The notes under the pieces were generated by a model. The model saw only the letters and a program-made list of their open reading frames with translations. It ran no database searches and had not been told where the DNA came from. The position numbers and the translations under genes are program-made. Below, in pieces: positions 15,110-22,000 of a stretch of DNA of 32,716 nucleotides. The DNA lies in NCBI GenBank assembly GCA_003561815.1, contig PWVP01000202.1, positions 1 to 32,716 of the forward strand. The letters are read 5' to 3'. The stretch's first letter is position 1. Each line of letters begins with the position of its first letter. This stretch comes from Campylobacterota bacterium. Its GTDB lineage: Bacteria > Campylobacterota > Campylobacteria > Campylobacterales > SZUA-545.

Positions 15110-16756
15110 CTACTCATCATCGTTGTAAAGTTTTACATAGTACTCGTTGGCCATCCGCCCGGAGTCAAAGGCGGGGATGAGGTCGCTAATACACCGCTTC
15201 ATCATATCCACCCATTTTTGGGGCTGATCGTAGTAGATGGGGATAATCTCATCTTCGATCATCTCCATCAGATTCTGGTTATCGATGTAGTCCTGCTCTT
15301 CGGTGGGCAGATCGGGGCTGACAGCCGGTAGCGTAAAGGCGTTTTCGCCGTGTTGGGCAAACTCCGGGTGCCACCCATCGGGAACCGAGAGGTGCAGCGC
15401 GCCGTTCATCCCCGCGGTCATGCCACTGGTCCCGCTCGCTTCGCGGGTAATACGCGGCGTATTGAGCCAGATATCGGCCCCCTTTTTCAGCATCCGCGAA
15501 AGGGAGAGCTCGTGACCCACCATCACAGCGCACCGCTTCATGTCGCGGGTGAGGTGAACCATCTCGTTAAAGAGGTTGATCGAGGCAGAGTCAGCCGGGT
15601 GGGGCTTGCCCGCCCAGATCACCTGGATGGGCCGTTCGCTGCGCTCGACCAGATTGCAGAAACGCTCAAAGTCGTGCACAATCAGCCGTGCGCGCTTGTA
15701 CTCCACAAACCGCCGCGCCCAGACGATGGTGAGAACATTGGGATCAAAGAGCTTACCGGTCTGATCGGCCACCTCATCAAAGAGCAGCCGTTTAAGGTGC
15801 TTTTTGCGGGCGATAACGGCGAAATCCTCCCCCTCCTCAAAGGCGCGCAAAATCCCCTTATCAGCCCAGTAGCGGCGATTTTGGGCGTTGGTGATCGACA
15901 GGATCTGATCGGGGCGATCGAGGTGCTCTTGCCACATCTCGTTGGCCACACGGGCGTGGATCTTCGAAACGGCGTTGGTCTTTTTAGCCAGATGGATCGC
16001 TCCGACGGTGAGGCTGAAGCGATTGCTCTCCTGGCGGGTGATGGACTTGACCTCTTCGATCGGTGTGTCGCAGAAGAAGCCCATTCGCGATAGGAGGTTG
16101 ATATCGTGCTCCTCGTTGCCCGCCATCTCGGGGGTGTGGGTGGTAAAGACCACCTGCTTGCGAACCGCCTCGACACTTTTATGCTTCTGATAGAGGTGAA
16201 ACGCCATCGGCAGGGCGTGCCCCTCGTTCATGTGGTAGATGTCCGGGCTCTCACCGGCAGCCTCTAGCACCCGTGCGCCACCGATACCGAGTACAATCTC
16301 CTGGGCAATCCGCGTCTCCTCGCCCGCATCGTAGAGCTTGTGGGTGATGGTGCGGGTCAGAAAGTCGTTTTCGGGCAGATCGGTGGTGAGCAGATAGATG
16401 GGGGCTGACTGGAAGGTCTCCGGGCGCAGCAGCAGCGCTTTGACCAGAATCGGTGCTTTATTGATGGTGATCTGTACGGTGATGCCGGTCTCCTCTAAAA
16501 AGGAGTAGTGCTTGCGCCGAAAGTGCACACCCATCGTCCGATCTTCGCGCCGCTCCTGATTGTAGTAGCCGTAGCTCCAGAGGATGCCGACACCGATCAG
16601 GTTCTGTTTTAGATCAAAGGCGCTGCGCATATGGCTGCCCGCCAAAAAGCCCAGTCCGCCGGAGTAGATTTTGAGCGCCTGATGGATACCAAACTCCATA
16701 GAGAAGTAGGCCACCTTGGTTTGGTATTTGGGATCGATTGCGTAGGGAAACTGCAC
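15110..16756 (-). CDS. glgP: short GT35 alpha-glucan phosphorylase-like protein lacking the PLP lysine
   Basis: A 548-residue member of the short alpha-glucan phosphorylase branch of GT35. Family motifs are VAYFSMEFGIH (14-24), YSGGLGFLAGSH, WARRFVEYKRARLI, WAGKPHPADS, and NTPRITREASGTSGM near the C-terminal third. In active phosphorylases the last block is followed by Lys carrying pyridoxal phosphate (GTGNMK or GTSGMK); here the codon at 15416-15418 is ACC, Thr, and no Lys lies nearby. Either PLP is not bound in the usual way or the protein is not a phosphorylase. It starts at GTG 16756, 9 nt after AGGAGG, and lies 47 nt downstream of a hypothetical gene. It is probably a glucan-binding or transferase partner of the operon below it. 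Confidence 0.82.
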   Translation of the reverse strand: MQFPYAIDPKYQTKVAYFSMEFGIHQALKIYSGGLGFLAGSHMRSAFDLKQNLIGVGILWSYGYYNQERREDRTMGVHFRRKHYSFLEETGITVQITINKAPILVKALLLRPETFQSAPIYLLTTDLPENDFLTRTITHKLYDAGEETRIAQEIVLGIGGARVLEAAGESPDIYHMNEGHALPMAFHLYQKHKSVEAVRKQVVFTTHTPEMAGNEEHDINLLSRMGFFCDTPIEEVKSITRQESNRFSLTVGAIHLAKKTNAVSKIHARVANEMWQEHLDRPDQILSITNAQNRRYWADKGILRAFEEGEDFAVIARKKHLKRLLFDEVADQTGKLFDPNVLTIVWARRFVEYKRARLIVHDFERFCNLVERSERPIQVIWAGKPHPADSASINLFNEMVHLTRDMKRCAVMVGHELSLSRMLKKGADIWLNTPRITREASGTSGMTAGMNGALHLSVPDGWHPEFAQHGENAFTLPAVSPDLPTEEQDYIDNQNLMEMIEDEIIPIYYDQPQKWVDMMKRCISDLIPAFDSGRMANEYYVKLYNDDE

Positions 16757-16803
16757 GGGAAAGAACCTCCTAAGATAGTTTATTAAGTGGGGCGAAGCTG
16801 ACG

Positions 16804-17139
16804 CTACTGGCCGATTTTGCGACCCAGATCGCTTAGGATATTCTCCAGATCTGTCTCAAGCCGTCCGAGTGCGTCGCCTAAGCGAGCGGTCTCGAAAAGG
16901 ACATAGCCGTGGCGATCGTTGCTGCGCGCAGAGCGTTTGATGTAGCTTTTAAGCCCATTCTCCTCATATCCCTCTGAGAGGAAGTGGCGGCAGCCATCCT
17001 CGACCACACGGTAGCGCCCACTACTTTCACCGCTCTTTTTGAGGGTAAACTCCACCACGACCGACTGGTGTGCGCCGCTCTCTAGAAACTGTGTGATCGC
17101 CTCAAGTACGCTTTTTCTAGCCCGGTTATCCAGCGCCAT
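16804..17139 (-). CDS. hypothetical protein, 111 residues
   Basis: I do not recognise this protein. It is soluble, charged and alpha/beta-looking, with no Cys-metal motif apart from a single Cys, no signal peptide and no membrane segment; the C-terminal 35 residues (ETARLGDALGRLETDLENI and following) should form an amphipathic helix. I chose ATG 17139, with AAAGGG 6 nt upstream. A TTG 39 nt further upstream is unlikely because a good -10 box (TATAAT) lies between the two. It is transcribed toward the phosphorylase gene, 47 nt away, and may be coexpressed with it. Confidence 0.7.
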   Translation of the reverse strand: MALDNRARKSVLEAITQFLESGAHQSVVVEFTLKKSGESSGRYRVVEDGCRHFLSEGYEENGLKSYIKRSARSNDRHGYVLFETARLGDALGRLETDLENILSDLGRKIGQ

Positions 17140-17166
17140 CTCCTGCCCTTTTGCTAAGATGGGGTC

Positions 17167-17194
17167 ATTATAGCCCAAATAGCGGCGGTTACAA
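17167..17194 (-). promoter_or_regulatory. sigma-70-type promoter upstream of the hypothetical gene and glgP
   Basis: On the minus strand TTGTAA (17189-17194) and TATAAT (17167-17172) are separated by 16 nt, and the ATG lies 27 nt further downstream. This is the best two-box promoter seen in the window. Confidence 0.65.
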
Positions 17195-17275
17195 GGGGTT
17201 GGCGGTCTAAAAGTGTAAAAATAACAGAGCGGTTTCTAAATGGATGGGTTCAGGGGGAAAAAGAGCAGAAAAAGA

Positions 17276-17360
17276 TGGTGCGGCCGGCGAGACTCGAACT
17301 CGCACGGGTTGCCCCACTACCCCCTCAAGATAGCGTGTCTACCAGTTTCACCACGGCCGC
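17276..17360 (-). tRNA. tRNA-Leu (anticodon GAG)
   Basis: An 85-nt tRNA with a complete cloverleaf. The 7-bp acceptor stem GCGGCCG pairs with CGGCCGC, followed by discriminator A and an encoded CCA. The D-loop contains TGGTAGACACGC; the anticodon stem CTATC pairs with GGTAG around the loop TTGAGGG, which gives anticodon GAG; the variable arm is long (class II, as for Leu); and the T-arm contains GTTCGAGTC. It reads CUC/CUU leucine codons. It lies between the hypothetical gene and atpE and is followed by T-rich sequence but no clear hairpin. Confidence 0.96.
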
Positions 17361-17365
17361 AGAAG

Positions 17366-17399
17366 TTAAAAAAGAGGGCCGGGAGCCCAAGGCCCCCGG
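17366..17399 (-). terminator. rho-independent terminator of atpE
   Basis: On the minus strand a 9-bp stem (one G-U pair) with loop TTG is followed by CCCTC and six T residues, 8 nt after the atpE stop codon. It is a strong intrinsic terminator and separates atpE from the tRNA gene. Confidence 0.85.
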
Positions 17400-17407
17400 A
17401 AAAGCCC

Positions 17408-17719
17408 TTACATAAAGGGGTTAGCGTACAGCGCGATAATCGCGAATACGAGGGTATAGATCACCTGTGCTTCGATCATCGCAATCGCAATGAACATGGT
17501 GGTCATCAGTTTGCCACCCATGCCCGGATTGCGAGCGGTGCCAGCGATAGTGGCAGCAGCGGTGCTACCCATACCAACCGCGCCACCCAGAGCAGCGATG
17601 CCCAGACCGACTACGGCAGCCAGTACTGAGTAGGATTGAAGCATCTCACCGGCAGCAGCGCCCGCATCGGCGAAAGCGGCTGTGGCAAGAGCGGCGAAGA
17701 GAAAGAGAATCTTTTTCAT
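17408..17719 (-). CDS. atpE: ATP synthase F0 subunit c
   Basis: Proteolipid of the rotary c-ring in the inner membrane. The 103-residue product is longer than the usual 75-80 because of a cleavable-looking N-terminal signal segment (MKKILFLFAALATAAFADA), as in other Campylobacterota. Two membrane helices follow, joined by the polar loop ARNPGM; helix 1 has the GxGxxxG-rich face, and helix 2 carries the ion-binding Glu in MIEAQVIYTL. The gene stands alone with its own -10 box and terminator, away from the other atp genes, next to pnp. The ribosome binding site TAGGAG sits inside a small palindrome. Confidence 0.95.
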   Translation of the reverse strand: MKKILFLFAALATAAFADAGAAAGEMLQSYSVLAAVVGLGIAALGGAVGMGSTAAATIAGTARNPGMGGKLMTTMFIAIAMIEAQVIYTLVFAIIALYANPFM

Positions 17720-17721
17720 CG

Positions 17722-17732
17722 TAGGACTCCTA
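17722..17732 (-). promoter_or_regulatory. atpE ribosome binding site inside a palindrome
   Basis: TAGGAGTCCTA covers the Shine-Dalgarno TAGGAG of atpE, ending 2 nt before the ATG. It can fold into a 4-bp stem with a 3-nt loop. A second 5-bp hairpin (AAGCC with GGCTT, 17744-17759) lies just upstream in the leader. This could tune translation of a gene whose product is needed in high copy, but the short stems make it uncertain. Confidence 0.3.
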
Positions 17733-17791
17733 AAAATGTGTCAAAGCCCCGTTCGGCTTGCGTATCCCTACTTAACGGCTTTGCGGACGAG

Positions 17792-17797
17792 ATTGTA
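17792..17797 (-). promoter_or_regulatory. candidate -10 box of atpE
   Basis: GGTACAAT, identical to the -10 region upstream of sdhA, lies 73 nt before the atpE ATG and just after the pnp stop. A seven-T run precedes it in place of a -35 box, as is usual for Campylobacterota housekeeping promoters. Confidence 0.45.
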
Positions 17798-17820
17798 CCA
17801 AAGCGGCCTTAAAAAAAGCC

Positions 17821-19986
17821 TTACTGAACCTTCTCTTTAATGTTGAGTGCAATCTTCTTGCGATCGTCCTGACCCTCAAAGATGGCGGTGATCGCATCGC
17901 CTTCGCTGAAGTGATCGCTGAGGGTGCGAATGCGCCGTCCATCGGCACCGATTTTAGAGATGTGTACCAGGCCGCTACTGCCATCGGGCAGCTCCGCAAA
18001 GAGGCCAAAATCGGCCACCTTGACCACCTTGGCCGGCAGCTCCTGGCCGGGCTGGTAGCTGCTAATGGTGTTCTCGCGCCGTCTTTGACCCCCGCCACTC
18101 GCGGCGATGCGCTGGATCTCACTGACCGCATCGGCGAGCCGATCGGCATCGGTGCCGCGCACCTTCACGCCACCGCTCTCGCGCTCGAGATCGATGGTCA
18201 CATCGAAGCGCTCGATCAGGTCGCGAATCGTTGCGCCCGCTTTTCCGATCACATCCACGACGCTTTTGGGGTCGATTTTGAAAAACTCCACCACCGGTAG
18301 GCCCTTGCGGTTGATGACGATGTGCTCACACGCCGCCTCCATCTGCCCTAGGATGTTCAGCCGCGCGGCTTTGGCCTTCTCTAAAGCGCTTTTAAGCAGG
18401 CTCAGCTCGATGCCACCGAGTTTGATATCCATCTGCAAAGCGGTGATACCCGCGCTGCTGCCAGCAACCTTAAAGTCCATATCCCCGTCGTGATCCTCTA
18501 AGCCGGTAATATCGGTCAAAACCGCATGGCGATCGCCCTCTAAAACCAGCCCCATCGCCACACCGGCTACCAGCCTTCGCATCGGTACCGCCGCCCCCTT
18601 TAGCGCCATGCTGGCACCGCAGACAGTGGCCATGGAGGAGGAGCCGTTGGACTCCAGAATCTCGCTGACGATACGGATGCTGTTCTCATAGGCGGGATCG
18701 ACCATCGCCTCGATCGCCCGCTTGGCCAGGTTACCGTGTCCGAGCTCGCGGCGCCCTGGGGGGCCGATCCGCCTGGCCTCGCCAACGCTGTAGCCGGGGA
18801 AGTTGTAGTGCAGCATTAGCCGCTCCTGGGTCTGGTTCTTATCGGTCAGCCGCTCCTGGCTCTGGCGATCGTTATCCCCCCCCAGGGTGGTCACCACCAG
18901 CGCCTGGGTTTCGCCACGGGTAAAGAGACAGGCGCCGTGTGCGCAGGGCAGGGGGTTGGTCTCGATACTGATGGGGCGAATCTCATCGAGGCTTCGCCCA
19001 TCGGCCCGCTTGGCCTGATCAAGAATCTGGCGGCGCACCCGATCGCGTTTAATGCGTTCAATCGCCTCTTTGAGCGCTTTAGGATCGACCTGATCTTCGC
19101 CACCGTACGCCTCAAGCGCCTTTGCGGCGATCGCTTTTAGTGCGCCACCGCGCTCGCTTTTAGCCATCTGCTCCAGGGTCGCTTCGATCGCCGCGCCGTA
19201 GTCGCGCTCAACCCGCTCGATGAGCTCGCCCTGTAGCGCTTCGTCTTTGAGTGCCCAGTCGGTGCGGGTTTTGCTCAGGGGTTTAAAGGCGTCGCCATAG
19301 CGGCCAGCCGCTTCGGTGATGTGTCTTTGGGCCAGGCCGATATACTCGAGCAGATCCGCTTCATCGATCTCGCTTTGGGGGTCTTTTTGCGCCTGACCTT
19401 TGGTGGGCCAGAGCCCCTGCATCTCGATCATCAAAAGCTCTTCGTGCGTACCGCAGACAAAGAGATCCAGCGTGCTTCTCTCCAGCTGGCTGAGGGTGGG
19501 ATTGAGAATCGGCTCATCGGCCAGCAGGGCAACGCGGGCAGCGCAGACCGGCTTCTCAACCGGCAGACTGCTGACCGTCAGAGCCGCCTGGGCAGCCAAA
19601 ACCGCCAACCGCTGCAGATCCGCCTCCTCATCACAACTTAAGACGGTGACCGCCACCAGTACCGGATAGTAAAACCCTTTAGGAAAGAGGGGGCGAATGG
19701 TGCGATCGACAATGCGGGAGGTGAGGGTCTCAAAATCAGAGGGCTTCGCTTCGCGCTTAAAAAAGCCGCCGGGGATTTTACCCGCCGCGTAGCTCTTCTC
19801 CATATACTGCACCGTCAGGGGCAGGAAATCTTCGCTGACCGGTTCGTGATCGCAGGTGACGGTTGCGAGCAGGATGGTCTCGCCCTCCTGGAGCCAGACG
19901 GCACCGTCGCTCTGTCTGGCGTGTTTATTAAAAGTGTAGTGTTCGGTGCGCCCGGCCAGGGCGATATCGAGGGTGGTTGGATTCAT
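17821..19986 (-). CDS. pnp: polyribonucleotide nucleotidyltransferase (PNPase)
   Basis: Phosphorolytic 3'-5' exoribonuclease of RNA turnover. The 721 residues contain two RNase PH-like domains: the first includes FFKREAKPSDFETLTSRIVDR, and the second includes the catalytic-site stretch DHDGDMDFKVAGS. A KH domain (VVDVIGKAGATIRDL) and a C-terminal S1 domain (GQELPAKVVKVADFGLF) follow. The KH loop reads GKAG, consistent with GxxG. Length is normal. The ATG at 19986 overlaps the preceding phosphoribosyltransferase stop in ATGA, with RBS-like AAAGGAAA upstream. It is the last gene of the purD-to-pnp operon. Confidence 0.96.
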   Translation of the reverse strand: MNPTTLDIALAGRTEHYTFNKHARQSDGAVWLQEGETILLATVTCDHEPVSEDFLPLTVQYMEKSYAAGKIPGGFFKREAKPSDFETLTSRIVDRTIRPLFPKGFYYPVLVAVTVLSCDEEADLQRLAVLAAQAALTVSSLPVEKPVCAARVALLADEPILNPTLSQLERSTLDLFVCGTHEELLMIEMQGLWPTKGQAQKDPQSEIDEADLLEYIGLAQRHITEAAGRYGDAFKPLSKTRTDWALKDEALQGELIERVERDYGAAIEATLEQMAKSERGGALKAIAAKALEAYGGEDQVDPKALKEAIERIKRDRVRRQILDQAKRADGRSLDEIRPISIETNPLPCAHGACLFTRGETQALVVTTLGGDNDRQSQERLTDKNQTQERLMLHYNFPGYSVGEARRIGPPGRRELGHGNLAKRAIEAMVDPAYENSIRIVSEILESNGSSSMATVCGASMALKGAAVPMRRLVAGVAMGLVLEGDRHAVLTDITGLEDHDGDMDFKVAGSSAGITALQMDIKLGGIELSLLKSALEKAKAARLNILGQMEAACEHIVINRKGLPVVEFFKIDPKSVVDVIGKAGATIRDLIERFDVTIDLERESGGVKVRGTDADRLADAVSEIQRIAASGGGQRRRENTISSYQPGQELPAKVVKVADFGLFAELPDGSSGLVHISKIGADGRRIRTLSDHFSEGDAITAIFEGQDDRKKIALNIKEKVQ

Positions 19987-20645
19987 GTGTTTCCTTTGGG
20001 TATATCGTTATCTGAGGGCTCGATCGAGCAGGTGGTGGCATCGAAGGGTTCGATATGGGCAAAGTAGGCGCGACTCTCGACAAGGTTGGCCATCTGGTGG
20101 ACAAAAAAGGCGTCATCGACCAGACTGAAGAGCTCAGCCGCCAGACTCTCAGGCACCACCGGCAGCGCCACAGCCACCCTCGTCGGATTCATGGCAAAGA
20201 CCGTCTTGAGGGCGACCATCATCGTCAGCCCGGTATCGGCCCCCTCATCTACGAGCAGCACATTTTTGTTGTGTAGATTGGTGATGAGCTCGCCTTTGCG
20301 GTATTTGTAGAGGTAGGTGAGAATCTTCTCCTCATACTGGCGGGTCGCTTCGCCGTAAACGTAGTCGATGCTGATATCAAAGGCGTTGACCAGGTTTTGG
20401 TTGATCACAATCTCTTCGGTTTCGCTGACAACGGCGATCCAGCACTCTTTATTGTTGGGTGCGGGAACCGGCTCGGTAAAGAGGAAATCGAGATGTCCAC
20501 CGATTGCCCGGGCGATCCCTTCGGCGAAAATCACGCCGTTTTCGCTCAGTGCCAGCACCTCCCACCGCTCTTTGCGCATCTGGGCGATCGGCATGGTTGC
20601 CAGGAGTTTGGATAGCGCATCGGGCTGATCGTCAAACAGTACCAT
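19983..20645 (-). CDS. phosphoribosyltransferase-domain protein
   Basis: A 220-residue protein with a type I phosphoribosyltransferase fold. The PRPP loop is VLLVDEGADTGLTMM, which differs from the usual VDDGxATG by Glu at the second acidic position. Upstream is ISIDYVYGEATRQYEEKI, and the last 60 residues form the hood. Substrate specificity is not visible; homologues in this position are often labelled xanthine-guanine phosphoribosyltransferase-like. It follows mlaD after a 14-nt gap with an ideal AAGGAGG site, and its stop overlaps the pnp start. Purine salvage would fit with purD at the head of the operon, but this is inference. Confidence 0.8.
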   Translation of the reverse strand: MVLFDDQPDALSKLLATMPIAQMRKERWEVLALSENGVIFAEGIARAIGGHLDFLFTEPVPAPNNKECWIAVVSETEEIVINQNLVNAFDISIDYVYGEATRQYEEKILTYLYKYRKGELITNLHNKNVLLVDEGADTGLTMMVALKTVFAMNPTRVAVALPVVPESLAAELFSLVDDAFFVHQMANLVESRAYFAHIEPFDATTCSIEPSDNDIPKGNT

Positions 20646-20659
20646 ATCTGCCTCCTTGG

Positions 20660-22000
20660 CTAGGGAACCGCACCAGCGGTATTGATGAGCAGATGCTTGA
20701 GGTCATCATCCACGAAGTGGACCCCCGCGCCTACGAAAAAGTCGGCCGCATCACTGTTGAGGATGTTATCGTAACCGGCATAAAGGCCGACATGGCGCCA
20801 GGGCAGGTAGCGGGCCGTGAAGCGCAGGTGGGGGTTGCTACCCCGGATATCGTTGACCGCATTAAAGTCGTAGAGATCCATGGAGAGTTTAAGCCGATCG
20901 GCCTCTAAGAAGCGATCAAGCCCCACCCCGCCGGTGCTCTCGATAATCCCGGCGCGCAGGAGCCAGTCGCTGTAGCGTTTGCCCATCTGTGCGGAGATGA
21001 GGGTGGTGCCCTTCTCGTGTGTCTGGGGCAAAATCACCTCCCCATCGGCATCGGTGCGGCTTAGATCGGCGGTGCTGGTGAGATCGAGCATGTAGTAGTT
21101 GGAGGGGTTGGGCAGATAGGCCACCCCAAAGCGGGAGCGGCCGTACCCGTCGCCGAGCTGACGCTGATAGCTCAGCTCCACCTGCAGCTCCGCCTGATCG
21201 ACCTTGCTCACCATCTCGTCGATACTATCGAGAGTCTCGCTCCCCTTTTTAAAGAAGGTGTCCACACTGGCGAGCGTCTCATTAATCGGCCCCCGGTTCT
21301 CTTGTAAAATCGCCAGAAGCTCATCTTCGATCGCCTCAAACTTGGCCACCATATCCGGCAGACGCTCATTGACCGTGCTGCCCATCTGGGCAAACTCCCG
21401 GCTGAGATCATCAATCTGCGCCATAATGGTCGGAAGCCGCTCGTTGATCAGGTGAGCGGTGTGGCGAAACTCTGCGGCGGTGGCGTTAATCCCCTCGGCC
21501 ATCAGGCGAAACTCGGTGATGGTCTGTTGCAGCTCTTTTTGGGTCTTCTCATCAAAGGTGCGGTTGAGGTTGGCCGCAAACCGCTGCACCTCATCGACCG
21601 CCTCATCCAAAGTGGCGTGCAGCTTCACCTCACTGATGCGCCCGCCATCACCCAGGAGCGTGGGGCTGTTTCCGTAGAGAATGTTGATGTAGTTTCCACC
21701 CAGTAGCGACTCCTGGGCAACCACCAGAAGGGAGTCCTCGGCAATTTCGTTCTCGGCATAGATAAAGAGGGTGAGCTCCACCTGGCCACGCCGGATGCTC
21801 ATCCGCTCGATGTAACCTGCTTCCACACCGTTGATACGAACCAGTGTGTTGGGCTCCAGACCATTGGCCACGGGGATCTGTGCGTGGATACGGTAGCCAT
21901 CCTTGCCGAAGTTGATCACACTCTGTACGCGGGTGGAGAGCGCAAAGAGCGCAAAGAGGCCCAAAAGCACAAAGAGACAAACTTTTGCCTCTGCTCGCAT
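20660..22000 (-). CDS. mlaD: MlaD-family (MCE domain) lipid-transport protein with an extended C-terminus
   Basis: Substrate-binding component of an MCE phospholipid transporter. Residues 5-23 are an uncleaved membrane anchor; residues 35-115 are the MCE domain (GLEPNTLVRINGVEAGYI, LLGGNYINI). Residues 135-270 are predicted coiled coil with Thr/Ala/Leu heptads. From about 290 the sequence becomes aromatic and beta-rich (YQRQLGDGYGRSRFGVAYL, GLYAGYDNI, FFVGAGVHF), resembling outer-membrane strands. E. coli MlaD is only about 183 residues. The gene starts at ATG 22000, sharing the A of the lptD stop (TAATG). Nearby lptD suggests an envelope-biogenesis group. Confidence 0.88.
   Translation of the reverse strand: MRAEAKVCLFVLLGLFALFALSTRVQSVINFGKDGYRIHAQIPVANGLEPNTLVRINGVEAGYIERMSIRRGQVELTLFIYAENEIAEDSLLVVAQESLLGGNYINILYGNSPTLLGDGGRISEVKLHATLDEAVDEVQRFAANLNRTFDEKTQKELQQTITEFRLMAEGINATAAEFRHTAHLINERLPTIMAQIDDLSREFAQMGSTVNERLPDMVAKFEAIEDELLAILQENRGPINETLASVDTFFKKGSETLDSIDEMVSKVDQAELQVELSYQRQLGDGYGRSRFGVAYLPNPSNYYMLDLTSTADLSRTDADGEVILPQTHEKGTTLISAQMGKRYSDWLLRAGIIESTGGVGLDRFLEADRLKLSMDLYDFNAVNDIRGSNPHLRFTARYLPWRHVGLYAGYDNILNSDAADFFVGAGVHFVDDDLKHLLINTAGAVP

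Noticed and set aside
17140..17178. N-terminal extension of the hypothetical gene to TTG 17178
   Set aside because: The extension contains the TATAAT promoter element, so the transcript begins inside it.
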